A stretch of DNA of 64,000 nt from the IMG/VR virus record IMGVR_UViG_3300013132_000033, positions 35,041 through 99,040 of that record; one strand, given 5' to 3'. This document shows, one piece after another, positions 25,711-33,250 of this stretch. Numbering within the stretch: position 1 is the first letter of the stretch; the number at the start of each line of letters is the position of its first letter. The notes beneath the pieces are model-generated. The model was not told where the DNA came from. It saw only the letters and a list, made by a program, of their open reading frames with translations, and did not search any database. A program made the position numbers and the translations under genes. Source of the stretch: a virus.

Positions 25711-26648
25711 TTAAAATAGTGAATGTTTTGGTTTAAATTTAACTACTTCGTTATTTGCTTGAACGATGTAGTATTGATAATTAATATTATAATCTTTTGG
25801 ATTAGTACTTTGAACTTGATTTAATAATTGACTATAATATGATTTTCCTTTTTGAGGATGCGCATTGAGATATTCATACGATCCTTTTGAATATACTTTT
25901 TTAAATATCATACCTGTTTTAGATATGATATATCTTATTGTCTTTGGTAATTTAGTTACAGTATTATTATTTGTGATACCTATAAAAGAACTATCTTGTT
26001 TAGCCCTAACGCCTATACAATAATCAAAAATATTATCACCATTAATAATTGTATCTTCTACAGGTGTGTTATACAAAAAATAATTATAAATAGCTTTTCT
26101 AACTATTAATTCAGATTTATTTTTATGTAACGGTAAATTTTCAAACTCAAAACTACCTTTACATTTTGCTTTACCATTAGTATAAATTGCAATATAATTG
26201 TTGACATCTCGAATAATCATTTTACTATAATAAGCGTATTCTAATTGAAGTCTAGTTATAGACTCCCATTGTTTACAAATATTATAATATTCTGATTCAT
26301 GTTGTTTTCTAAGTTTACAAGTTAAACCGTCTGTATTTATTTGAATAAGTGTCAAATCAGGTATTTCCATTAATTGTTCAGCTAACATTGTTAACATTAA
26401 CTGACCATTAATAGTTGTAGATAATGTATATTTAAAATCACGTAACCAAGAAGTTTCTTCATTACTTTTACCGTAGACACTATTAGCAGCTTCTTTATAA
26501 CCGGCAACAATAACAAAATCTCCATTTTTACCTTTTGCTTTTTCACGTAATCTTACATCTACAATATCTTCTTTGTAAACTCTACTAAATTCTTCTCCTA
26601 AATGTTCAGGATATAAATTATTTACTGTAGCTATACTTGGGTATAGTG
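25711..26648 (-). CDS. Family B DNA polymerase, 3' exon
   Basis: Continues the 27741-28635 exon after intron removal. It opens with LYPSIATVNNLYPEHLG (rest of motif A), then KEAANSVYGKSN (motif B, KxxxNSxYG), INTDGLTC (motif C with the catalytic Asp) and KMIIRDVNNYIAI, the conserved KxxDVxNYI segment of protein-primed and phage family B enzymes. The joined gene has 610 codons plus a stop. The first ATG in this exon (26397) is internal and should not be taken as the gene start. Ends with TAA 13 bp before the FGE-like gene. Confidence 0.88.
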
Positions 26649-27740
26649 CATACCCTCTGAATATTTCTATTCAGTTTGGACTTTATCATCAATTAAAACC
26701 TTATTCCACCAATATCCATACATACTTGGTTTTTCACCACTACATACTGCATAAATATTGTGTCGTTTGTAATCAGGGTTTTGCTCTAACAATTCATAAA
26801 CGGTATTCCATCTTTTTATTAAAGTTTGTTTATCTTTAGTATATTGATCTATATAATATTTAGTTATTTTTTGAGATTGCTTTAATATATCCTGTTTTTT
26901 AATTTCAGGATTATTTTCATATTTTTGTTTTCTAGTATATACACCTTTTACTTGAATTTCATATGGAACTTTTTTTCTATTACCTTCTTTAAAAGTTTTT
27001 AATATCTTTTCTGACATTATTTTCTTTTGTTCTTCTGTCCATTTATTATTAAAATTTGGATTGAGTTCTCCTTTCATTCTTTTTTTTAATAATTCTCTTG
27101 TTTTTTCATGAACAAAAGATTGGGAAGAAGAATCTTGTCTAAGATTATATCCATAATTTAAATCAGTAGTATTGTAATACTTCATCCAATATAATTCTCT
27201 GTCTTTAATATTATTTTGAAAATTTTCTGAATGAATATCTATTTCTTCTAAAATTTCATATATAAAATTATTTTTTCCATATTTATGCCAAGAATTAATT
27301 AAATATCTATTACAATCTTTAGATTTACTAGTTAACCCGCAAATATGATTTGCAATTCTATTATTAATATTAATTGATTTTCCAATATACCTTTTTCCGT
27401 TTATTATATTGATAATGCAATAAATTCCCGATTTGTTTTTAAGTTGTTTGTTTATCTTCATATCTTTTTTAAATTTATTACAAAGATACGACGTTTCTTC
27501 TCTATATCCAAATATTTTAACAACTTTAACAAAACTTTAACGTTTTAATGCTTCCTGTTAAGTCTCTGAACCTTATTCTCATATTTTTGTGAGAATCTTG
27601 GCTGCGGATTGACCAATACTTTCTCTTTTTACTATACTCAATTGATTAGATTGACCACTATATACATCACTGTCATAGTTTAGTAAGAAAGTCTCTAAGG
27701 TTATTCCCGCAATTTAAGAAGTTTTAGTTGCGCCACTTTA
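26649..27740 (-). mobile_element. Group I-like intron in the DNA polymerase gene
   Basis: 1092 nt. The 5' exon end GTTGCGT pairs with an internal guide GCGCAAC 7 nt into the intron, ending in the required U-G wobble; the last intron base is G. Group I core landmarks are visible: AATTGCGGGAA (P), CAATCCGCAGCC (Q) and GTTCAGAGACTTAACAGG (R). Joining the predicted sites restores DADVASLYPSI, the canonical motif A. I could not place the S element with certainty. The GIY-YIG ORF lies in its 3' half. Confidence 0.88.
26667..27461 (-). CDS. GIY-YIG homing endonuclease (intron-encoded)
   Basis: 264 aa. KSGIYCIINIINGKRYIGKS near residues 10-29 has GIY and YIG separated by 9 residues, followed by a conserved Arg/His and Glu further on (NRIANH; NFIYEILEE). 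A middle NUMOD-like region precedes the C-terminal RWNTVYELLEQNPDYKRHNI and PSMYGYWW DNA-binding modules. It cuts intronless alleles and spreads the intron. Ends with TAG 18 bp before the predicted 3' splice site, inside the intron. Confidence 0.92.
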   Translation of the reverse strand: MKINKQLKNKSGIYCIINIINGKRYIGKSININNRIANHICGLTSKSKDCNRYLINSWHKYGKNNFIYEILEEIDIHSENFQNNIKDRELYWMKYYNTTDLNYGYNLRQDSSSQSFVHEKTRELLKKRMKGELNPNFNNKWTEEQKKIMSEKILKTFKEGNRKKVPYEIQVKGVYTRKQKYENNPEIKKQDILKQSQKITKYYIDQYTKDKQTLIKRWNTVYELLEQNPDYKRHNIYAVCSGEKPSMYGYWWNKVLIDDKVQTE

Positions 27741-28635
27741 ACGCAACATCGGCATCAAGAATTATCCAATCATTGTCAGCATTTACAATTTCAGTATTTA
27801 CACTACCATGTATACCGCCTTTACCATAATCAAATTGAAATCCTTTATAAATAAAAGATTTATTAAATTTTTCTGTTGGTTCAATATTTTTATCTTTAAA
27901 CCAATTTAATAAACCTTGTAATTCTATATTTTTAAATTGTATATACGGAAAAAGTATATCTTTTACATATACATTTGTACGTATAGTTTGTTTTTTACTA
28001 ATTTCTTTTTTATTAGCTTTAACTGCTTTACAGTATAAATCTAACATTAATTCTGATCCTATTTTACTATTACTAGCATTTATAAAATTTATACCATATT
28101 TGCTAGTTAAACTTATTCTTAACTGTAATTCTTTTTCATACAGTTTAAATAATTGATCTGTAGCATTTACATCATTAATACAATATTTTATAGTAGCATC
28201 AGCTTCTTCTCTTGAATTAACATGACCATGATAAGGCATATCTTCAAGATTTGGCCAATCAACCATAAATTCACACCATTTTAAACTTACCATTCTGTTT
28301 TTATTATCAAGATGTAATATCTTGTAAATATCAACATTAAATATAGTTCGTTTGTATATAGGAACAATTATTTCTTCTTGTTCAATTATTCTTACTGTAT
28401 ATTCATGAATTTGTTTAGCAGTTAACTTTCTTAATTTTAACAGTTCGATAATTTGACCATCAAAATTTAAATTGTTATATCCGCGTAAAGAATTAACAGT
28501 TTTTAAAAAAGCTACTAATTCATTATACTCATTTTTCCAATCACTTATTTCAAAGATTTTATAATTATCTTCATTTTTAAATACAGCACAAAAGAAATTA
28601 GGTAGAGTTTCTACATCATAAGTCCAATTTGCCAT
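27741..28635 (-). CDS. Family B DNA polymerase, 5' exon (exonuclease domain)
   Basis: First 298 codons. ExoI YDVETLPNF (residues 6-14), ExoII GYNNLNFDGQ, ExoIII YCINDVNATD: all three carboxylate motifs of the 3'-5' proofreading exonuclease are intact. The frame then reaches WIILDADVA, the start of polymerase motif A, and is interrupted by the intron; read straight through, it would end in LKWRN and a stop. Starts 20 bp inside the preceding gene, hence coupled. Confidence 0.9.
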
Positions 28636-29176
28636 AAGAAATATTGACTATCTTTAATTGCATTGCAAAATTATTTTTACAATATTGTTTCCAATATTTT
28701 GATGTATAATGATCTGGAGTTTCCAATCGTCTAAGAAATATTTGAATTCCTAACTTTAACTTTTTGTCTTCAGTATTTTTAAATACTTCTTTTAGATTAG
28801 CAATTCTTAACCTTAATTTATTAGTTTCTAGATTTAATTGACGTTTATCAATTAAACCTGGAATACCAGTAGTATATGCTAATATACCATCAGTATGATA
28901 ATTTGGAGGATCTTTGGGTTCATTTACTGATTGCTGATAAGGTTTATTACTAGCTTCCTCTGCGGGAATGCGAAATACATAGTGTTTTCTAACACCACTT
29001 TTAGTTTCACATTCCCAAACTTCTCCAGCGTATTTAACTCCATCATGCATTTTATACATAATGTAGTTATTATAACCTCTAAGACCTAAAAATTTAATTT
29101 TTTTAACTAATTCACCAGCATTATCTCTATGAGATGACCAATATGTATATGCCCATTCCCATTGTATTTTACTCAT
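28616..29176 (-). CDS. Hypothetical protein (186 aa)
   Basis: Soluble protein with a Trp-rich start (KIQWEWAYTYWSSH) and a coiled-coil-like segment (LNLETNKLRLRIANLKEVFKN). Starts with an ATGA overlap with the lysozyme-like gene and overlaps the DNA polymerase start. Unrecognised; context suggests an accessory gene moved with the polymerase. Confidence 0.5.
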   Translation of the reverse strand: MSKIQWEWAYTYWSSHRDNAGELVKKIKFLGLRGYNNYIMYKMHDGVKYAGEVWECETKSGVRKHYVFRIPAEEASNKPYQQSVNEPKDPPNYHTDGILAYTTGIPGLIDKRQLNLETNKLRLRIANLKEVFKNTEDKKLKLGIQIFLRRLETPDHYTSKYWKQYCKNNFAMQLKIVNISYGKLDL

Positions 29177-29805
29177 ATTATTATTGAGTAGTATAGATCG
29201 CGAATAAACTTGTTTTTACTATGATTTATTCTAGCATCTTGAAATAATACAAAATCAATAGCAGTAATTAATTTGTCATGATTTTTGTCTAATGCTTTTA
29301 AATATTTATTACTTGTAGAAGAAAGAATATCTTTACCATAATTACTAGGTGAAAAATTAATAATATGAAAGTCAATAGGTGTTTTCATAGATTTTAAAAA
29401 TCTACGATTTACACTTCTTAAAAACTTTTCATGAATTTTTATTTGTTCACTTACATTCATATTAGTATATTCTTCAGGATTTGTTTTTAAGTTTAATAAA
29501 TTTGTTACAGTTATCTGATGAATACCAACACTATTATCTCCTGACTTAACATTAGTTTTTAAACCAGATTCACAATAAGCTACAATAGTAGCTGCTCTTG
29601 CAAATTCAGTTGGTGAAATACTAATTAGACTATCTTTTAATAATCTTTCCCCACATTTTGTGTATTCAAAAAATACACGTTCTTCAAAACTTATAGGTTG
29701 AATTGAGTCTGTTTTTATTGTTCTGGCGGGGATCTCATAATGATAATTTTTTACAACAGTACAGTTTGTAAGCACTATTGTAATAAGTAAAATTAAATGT
29801 TTCAT
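29173..29805 (-). CDS. Lipoprotein with lysozyme-like (transglycosylase) domain
   Basis: 210 aa. N-terminus MKHLILLITIVLTNC is a lipoprotein signal with lipobox Cys15. Residues ~70-130 read AATIVAYCESGL...GDNSVGIHQITVTNL, the Glu-Ser and Gly-x-x-Gln pattern of lytic transglycosylase folds. It could be a membrane-anchored cell-wall hydrolase used for lysis or for altering the infected cell surface. The location among early-side genes rather than virion genes is noteworthy. Terminator upstream at 29815, so it is transcribed separately or by read-through. Confidence 0.68.
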   Translation of the reverse strand: MKHLILLITIVLTNCTVVKNYHYEIPARTIKTDSIQPISFEERVFFEYTKCGERLLKDSLISISPTEFARAATIVAYCESGLKTNVKSGDNSVGIHQITVTNLLNLKTNPEEYTNMNVSEQIKIHEKFLRSVNRRFLKSMKTPIDFHIINFSPSNYGKDILSSTSNKYLKALDKNHDKLITAIDFVLFQDARINHSKNKFIRDLYYSIII

Positions 29806-29814
29806 AAAAGGTAA

Positions 29815-29854
29815 AATTAAAAGACTGGAGATTTAAATAAAAAACCTCCAGTCT
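29815..29854 (-). terminator. Intrinsic terminator
   Basis: Perfect 9-bp stem AGACTGGAG/CTCCAGTCT with a 15-nt loop and a T-run on the minus strand. It follows the stop of the 148-aa gene. Confidence 0.85.
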
Positions 29855-29867
29855 AATAAATGAATAA

Positions 29868-30314
29868 TTATTCAACGTTTTCGTTCAGCCAATTTTTCAA
29901 GGCAACTGCACGTTCATACATGTCAGTTTTACCTCCCGGGGTAATTTTGTTTTTGATCATTTCACGAAGAGCGTCACCTGCTGTAAAGAGCATTGCAAAA
30001 GCAGCATTTACATTATTTGATGCAATTCGTCTGTAATCGGGACTGTTTTGAATGGCTTGAAGTGCTACTTTTTCTCCAAACGGAGTAAGTTTACCTTCAG
30101 GTGTTACATACCCTTGTTGTGTCAGTTCTTCTAAACCTTTTGTAAAGATTTCGGAACCTGTCCAATTAGGGTCAAACAGCGTATCCATAAATGGAGATGC
30201 TGCTTTTTCTTCGTCACGACGTGGAGAAGTGCGAATCATTGTGGCGATTAACACCATTGTAGAGATCAATGATCTCTTAGTACTTACTGGAACTTGATTG
30301 TCTGTTGTTGACAT
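29868..30314 (-). CDS. Hypothetical protein (148 aa)
   Basis: One moderately hydrophobic N-terminal segment (SLISTMVLIATMI) then a soluble helical domain ending NWLNENVE. More G+C in third positions than its neighbours, which often marks a highly expressed phage gene. Flanked by the tRNA-like cluster upstream and its own terminator downstream. Function unknown. Confidence 0.6.
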   Translation of the reverse strand: MSTTDNQVPVSTKRSLISTMVLIATMIRTSPRRDEEKAASPFMDTLFDPNWTGSEIFTKGLEELTQQGYVTPEGKLTPFGEKVALQAIQNSPDYRRIASNNVNAAFAMLFTAGDALREMIKNKITPGGKTDMYERAVALKNWLNENVE

Positions 30315-30347
30315 ATAAAAAAAGTTTTAAAATTACAAAATTAAAAA

Positions 30348-30447
30348 AATACTGCTAGAAACCCACCTTCTAGATCAATTCTATTTGCAAACCACCCTTC
30401 ACAATGATAAGATATAATAGAATTGGTTTTTCTTAAACTACAGTATT
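30348..30447 (-). ncRNA. tRNA-like cloverleaf without canonical T loop
   Basis: Terminal stem AATACTG/CAGTATT closes three inner arms: a D-like region, a 10-bp helix CAATTCTATT/AATAGAATTG with a 30-nt top, and CTAGA/TCTAG at the T-arm position with an odd 9-nt loop. Lies three bases from the next element. No normal anticodon. Confidence 0.4.
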
Positions 30448-30450
30448 TAG

Positions 30451-30542
30451 CTATACAGGTCATCTTCTTGACTAATAGGCCAGCATAATGTTTACATCAT
30501 GTTCGCCCGGAATCGCACCGTATTTAAATCAATGCTGTATAG
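30451..30542 (-). ncRNA. tRNA-like cloverleaf without canonical arms
   Basis: An 8-bp terminal stem CTATACAG/CTGTATAG encloses three hairpins: CGG-TGCGATT-CCG (T-arm-like but in the D position), a 7-bp helix CATGATG/CATTATG, and GTCA/TGAC. One base separates it from the truncated tRNA at 30544. Confidence 0.4.
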
Positions 30543-30543
30543 T

Positions 30544-30602
30544 TGGTAGGGAGGGAAGGACTCGAACCTTCAATTAAGAGCTCTACCTTTGAGCTACCTC
30601 CC
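30544..30602 (-). ncRNA. tRNA-like gene lacking the anticodon arm
   Basis: 59 nt. Acceptor GGGAGG/CCTCCC, canonical D arm GCTC-AAAGGTA-GAGC, canonical T arm GAAGG-TTCGAGT-CCTTC and a 3' ACCA. Only eight bases (TCTTAATT) replace the whole anticodon arm and variable loop. It therefore cannot decode a codon but could still be folded and CCA-tailed. Confidence 0.65.
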
Positions 30603-30609
30603 AATAAAA

Positions 30610-30876
30610 TTAGCAATCTCCGTTACACGGATATTCACAAGTACCAAAATAACTACATTTTTGAGTGTAACCAGTTGGTGAACTTGAATCTTCCCATGCA
30701 CCTGAAATAATAAGCCATGAATTACCATATTTTTTTGCTGATGATAATGGTAATAAATTACACCAATTATCTTCTTGTCGAACTAGATTAACTCGATCAC
30801 GATAAGATTTATTACGAGCTTCTTTACGTTTATTAGCTCGTTCTTTACGCTTTTGAATCTTTTCGCTACGTTTCAT
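30610..30876 (-). CDS. Small basic, Cys-rich C-terminal protein (88 aa)
   Basis: The first 25 residues are almost all Lys/Arg/Glu (KRSEKIQKRKERANKRKEAR), suggesting nucleic-acid or ribosome contact. The C-terminus has five cysteines (KCSYFGTCEYPCNGDC) like a small metal-binding knuckle. Ends seven bases before a tRNA-like gene. Unrecognised. Confidence 0.55.
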   Translation of the reverse strand: MKRSEKIQKRKERANKRKEARNKSYRDRVNLVRQEDNWCNLLPLSSAKKYGNSWLIISGAWEDSSSPTGYTQKCSYFGTCEYPCNGDC

Positions 30877-30878
30877 AA

Positions 30879-31571
30879 CTAATTAATGATTTTATAAACT
30901 AAACCCACATTAATAGCAAAGTTTGTCATTCTTGCTGGTTTTGTTTTATAAGCACTAACATCAATTTCCCAAATTCCTTCTAATTGTACAGCACAATTTC
31001 GAATAAAAGTATAATTAATACCACTATTTACTCTTAAAATATGCCCGTAATTGATACCTAAATCATTTGCAACAAACCATTCTCTAAGAAGATTTTTAGC
31101 TTTTCGATTGTGCATACTGTTAATTAGAGTTTGTGTTCCCCAACCCCAGTCTTTTACAAACTTGTATCCGCAAAAGAAATTTATAAACAAATCATCTTCA
31201 ATATAAAATTTATCAAACAATCCTAATTCAACTCCAACACGTGGTGCAGTAATAGTAGATGGCGATGTTGCTATTTCTACGTTTACAGAAAATGGTAAAT
31301 TTTCAGGTTTGACAAATATTTTAGCTCCTGCACGAGGTTGATATACATTAGTATTAATACGATATACTTCTTTAAATTTTTCAAATGTATATTCTTCAGT
31401 ATCTGGTACAAAAATTGAAATAGATTTGTACAACGGATAATAATTAGTTGTTTCTAAATTTGCTTTATGTGTTAATACACCTACACCTCCAAATACACTA
31501 ACATAACTTTTAATTTGAGCATTAACTATAGTAGATAAAAAAAGTAAAAATAAAAAAAGAATTTTTTTCAT
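30879..31571 (-). CDS. Secreted outer-membrane beta-barrel-like protein (230 aa)
   Basis: MKKILFLFLLFLSTIVNAQ is a signal peptide with a cleavage site after VNA. The mature part consists of alternating hydrophobic/aromatic strands ending in FAINVGLVYKIIN, with a C-terminal aromatic/hydrophobic strand like outer-membrane barrels. A phage-made outer-membrane protein could block receptors against superinfection, but that is inference. Overlap-free start, two bases from the Cys-rich gene. Confidence 0.6.
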   Translation of the reverse strand: MKKILFLFLLFLSTIVNAQIKSYVSVFGGVGVLTHKANLETTNYYPLYKSISIFVPDTEEYTFEKFKEVYRINTNVYQPRAGAKIFVKPENLPFSVNVEIATSPSTITAPRVGVELGLFDKFYIEDDLFINFFCGYKFVKDWGWGTQTLINSMHNRKAKNLLREWFVANDLGINYGHILRVNSGINYTFIRNCAVQLEGIWEIDVSAYKTKPARMTNFAINVGLVYKIIN

Positions 31572-31602
31572 TAATTTAATTTTTGTAAATTGAATTTATT
31601 AG

Positions 31603-31707
31603 TGACCAAGACAGGATTCGAACCTGTACGGGATTCTGAGTCATTACTTCCTCTCGATGTTCCTCCCAGTATATTTCAACTTACGTCTACCATTTCGCCA
31701 CTTGGTC
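31603..31707 (-). ncRNA. Leu-type tRNA-like gene with expanded anticodon arm
   Basis: 105 nt. Acceptor GACCAAG/CTTGGTC, Leu-type D arm (TGGCGAAATGGTAGACG) and T arm ACAGG-TTCGAAT-CCTGT are all perfect. Between a TAAGT/ACTCA stem the loop is about 37 nt instead of 7. A CTCAGAA segment resembles a Leu(CAG) loop but is not flanked by a proper stem. Confidence 0.6.
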
Positions 31708-31729
31708 AAATTAAAAAATAAAATAAAAA

Positions 31730-31810
31730 CCTTTCCGGTGGGTCACAACTCCCACGTCTCTTCACGTTGTTTGAAGTATTCTGTGTGTACCATACTTGAA
31801 CTACGGAAAG
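31730..31810 (-). ncRNA. Degenerate tRNA-like gene
   Basis: Acceptor CTTTCCG/CGGAAAG and a five-bp anticodon stem CTTCA/TGAAG are present. However, the D loop has extra bases (CACACA), the anticodon loop AACAACG lacks U33, and the T loop (AGTTGTGA) lacks TTC. Probably not a decoding tRNA. Confidence 0.45.
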
Positions 31811-31832
31811 ATTTGAGGATGAGAAGTCCTCT

Positions 31833-31916
31833 GTGTTGTAGTGAGTCTTTTACGTAGAGCTACTACTTCATAAACTTACACTCTGAATAACCATTCCTTT
31901 CTCAAGGGAACAACAC
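31833..31916 (-). ncRNA. tRNA-like cloverleaf without canonical T loop
   Basis: Terminal stem GTGTTGT/ACAACAC encloses TTCC/GGAA and GTAG/CTAC hairpins. No TTC in the T position and no clear anticodon. Spaced 22 bases from the previous and four from the next element. Confidence 0.35.
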
Positions 31917-31920
31917 TTTG

Positions 31921-32069
31921 TGGTCAGGGAGGGATTTGAACCCTCAAGCACTTTTCTGTGTTCTCTTTACCCAAGCTGGCCTGCTTTGGAGATACTTACT
32001 GTGGCATGAGCAGATTAAATCTGTCGATAGGGTGCTTACACCAGTGCGTCTATATTCCGCCACCTGACC
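31921..32069 (-). ncRNA. Leu-type tRNA-like gene with ~60-nt insertion in the anticodon arm
   Basis: 149 nt. Acceptor GGTCAGG/CCTGACC and T arm GAGGG-TTCAAAT-CCCTC are perfect. The D loop lacks the usual GG (GGAATATAGAC). The anticodon stem CTGG/CCAG is separated by about 60 nt that contain their own hairpins, one with loop ATTTAAT. Confidence 0.6.
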
Positions 32070-32074
32070 ATATA

Positions 32075-32311
32075 TTATCTTGTTTCTACTTTTATGTGAA
32101 ATAATTTATCAGATAAATTTTTTTCATCAATAATATCACGAATTTGTTCTGCAACTTTTTTATGGTTATAACCAAATACTTCAATACAATACTTTGCTTT
32201 ACCATAATTTTTACTTTTCCAAGTAGGGTTAAAATATGATAATAAATTATCATTTACATGTTTAACTTCATTAGTTTCAGTTGATACATAAAATGTTTCT
32301 GAATGTGGCAT
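32075..32311 (-). CDS. Hypothetical protein (78 aa)
   Basis: Short soluble alpha/beta ORF (SETFYVSTETNEVKH...KVETR) between tRNA-like genes. No motif. Clean ATG after an A/T-rich leader. Confidence 0.5.
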   Translation of the reverse strand: MPHSETFYVSTETNEVKHVNDNLLSYFNPTWKSKNYGKAKYCIEVFGYNHKKVAEQIRDIIDEKNLSDKLFHIKVETR

Positions 32312-32325
32312 ATTATTTTATTTTT

Positions 32326-32490
32326 TTATTTTATAAACAGTTTATAAAGTAAAAATCCAACAGTAGTTAACCAAGCTGAAAGTATCATGCACAAGGCTAT
32401 AATTGCTATTATTTTTATATATATTGCAGCAAATATAAATATAGTTAAAACTATAAAAATAATAATTAATGTTAAGATATTTTTTTTCAT
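32326..32490 (-). CDS. Small membrane protein (54 aa)
   Basis: Start set at MKKNILTL; the longer ORF upstream runs through tRNA-like sequence. Two adjoining hydrophobic helices (ILTLIIIFIVLTIFIFAAIY and IIALCMILSAWLTTVGFLLY) and a basic end. Function unknown. Confidence 0.55.
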   Translation of the reverse strand: MKKNILTLIIIFIVLTIFIFAAIYIKIIAIIALCMILSAWLTTVGFLLYKLFIK

Positions 32491-32555
32491 ATTGATAATG
32501 TTAATTAAGGCTGTTTTCCAACGATCACATTTAACATTACTTACACACCTCCTAG

Positions 32556-32600
32556 TGGAGATGCGGGATTCGAACCCTATTGTAATGCACCTTGATATTA
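32556..32600 (-). ncRNA. tRNA 3' half (T arm plus acceptor strand)
   Basis: Contains AGGG-TTCGAAT-CCCG and the 3' acceptor strand CATCTCC-A, but no 5' half precedes it. Immediately after it (32546-32552) is GGAGGTG, which could pair with CATCTCC, an arrangement like a permuted tRNA; the rest of a D arm is not convincing. Confidence 0.4.
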
Positions 32601-32603
32601 TTA

Positions 32604-32758
32604 TAGTCAAAACAGGATTCGATACCTGTACGATGCTCACCCAATCCCAAGCCATCCAGCTACGTTGCTCTTTTTACGGAAAGTTTTATTCGGATGATTA
32701 CAATTAGTATCTCATCTAATTACATCTTTGCTTAGCGTCTATCTTCCGCCACTTGACT
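32604..32758 (-). ncRNA. Leu-type tRNA-like gene with ~78-nt insertion in the anticodon arm
   Basis: 155 nt. Acceptor AGTCAAG/TTTGACT, type II D arm without GG (GGAAGATAGAC), T arm ACAGG-TATCGAAT-CCTGT with an extra base in the loop. Anticodon stem TAAGC/GCTTG encloses about 78 nt; then a long variable arm. No tRNA intron endonuclease is expected in a phage or Bacteroidetes host. Confidence 0.55.
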
Positions 32759-32766
32759 ATGTTTTG

Positions 32767-32899
32767 TACCCGGAACAGGACTCGAACCTACATTGTTGTA
32801 CACCATCCGTAAATAGGTTTTATCTTTAATGTGGGCTTTCTCTTCCCAGAGTGCTTCTCCACAACTTTACGAGCGTCTAACCAATTCCGCCACCTGACC
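32767..32899 (-). ncRNA. Chimeric Leu-type tRNA-like gene
   Basis: The 5' half (GGTCAGGTGGCGGAATTGG) copies the element at 31921, while the 3' half (TTCGAGTCCTGTTCCGGGTA) nearly copies the tRNA-Leu at 33044. As a result the acceptor strands pair poorly. The anticodon stem TCGTA/TACGG encloses about 60 nt. Confidence 0.55.
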
Positions 32900-32956
32900 T
32901 TAAAATCTAATTCTATGCTGCCATCAAAGGCTCTATGAATTAGTAACAGTCTAATA

Positions 32957-33036
32957 CCACACCAAACCCTTTCACGGGTACGGGGTCTTGGTTATACCGC
33001 GTTCTCCGGCATGCTCGGAGCGATTATATGGTGTGG
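32957..33036 (-). ncRNA. tRNA-like cloverleaf with CAT-containing arm
   Basis: An 8-bp stem CCACACCA/TGGTGTGG encloses CTCCG-AGCATGC-CGGAG (5 bp, 7-nt loop with CAT in the anticodon place but G at 33) and ACCC/GGGT. The D and T arms are not canonical. Confidence 0.4.
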
Positions 33037-33043
33037 ATATTCG

Positions 33044-33127
33044 TACCCGGAACAGGACTTGAACCTGTACAACCTTTTGGGTCAAGGGATTTTAAGTCCC
33101 TCGTGTCTACCATTTCACCACCCGGGC
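33044..33127 (-). tRNA. tRNA-Leu(UAA)
   Basis: 84 nt type II tRNA: acceptor GCCCGGG/TCCGGGT with terminal wobble pairs, D arm with GG (AAATGGTAGAC), anticodon arm AGGGA-CTTAAAA-TCCCT (anticodon TAA, U33 present), variable arm GACCCAAAAGGTT, T arm ACAGG-TTCAAGT-CCTGT. UUA is a dominant Leu codon in these AT-rich genes. Confidence 0.9.
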
Positions 33128-33134
33128 ATTAATG

Positions 33135-33217
33135 TGGGTAAGAAGGGATTCGAACCCTCAATCCATAATGGCAACAGATTTTAAGTCTGTCGTGTATACC
33201 AGTTCCACCACTTACCC
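33135..33217 (-). tRNA. tRNA-Leu(UAA), second copy
   Basis: Acceptor GGGTAAG/CTTACCC, D loop AACTGGTATAC, anticodon arm ACAGA-CTTAAAA-TCTGT, long variable arm, T arm GAGGG-TTCGAAT-CCCTT. Complete and canonical. Same anticodon as its neighbour but a different body, so not a recent duplication. Confidence 0.92.
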
Positions 33218-33220
33218 ATT

Positions 33221-33242
33221 GCTAGAGTATTGCTACTCTAGC
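33221..33242 (-). terminator. Hairpin after the 180-aa gene
   Basis: Nine-bp stem GCTAGAGTA/TACTCTAGC with a four-base loop (GCAA on the minus strand, a GNRA tetraloop). No T-run, so an RNA processing or stability hairpin between mRNA and tRNA is as likely as a terminator. Confidence 0.5.
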
Positions 33243-33250
33243 TTGTGCAT

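Noticed and set aside
19081-26669. TAG reassigned to an amino acid in this phage
   Set aside because: Genes at 19081 and 26667 end at TAG with no protein-like continuation, and the long genes contain no in-frame TAG. The case at 39405 is better explained as decay or local read-through.
31657-31857. 66-aa + strand ORF
   Set aside because: Reads through two tRNA-like genes; composition reflects RNA stems, not protein.
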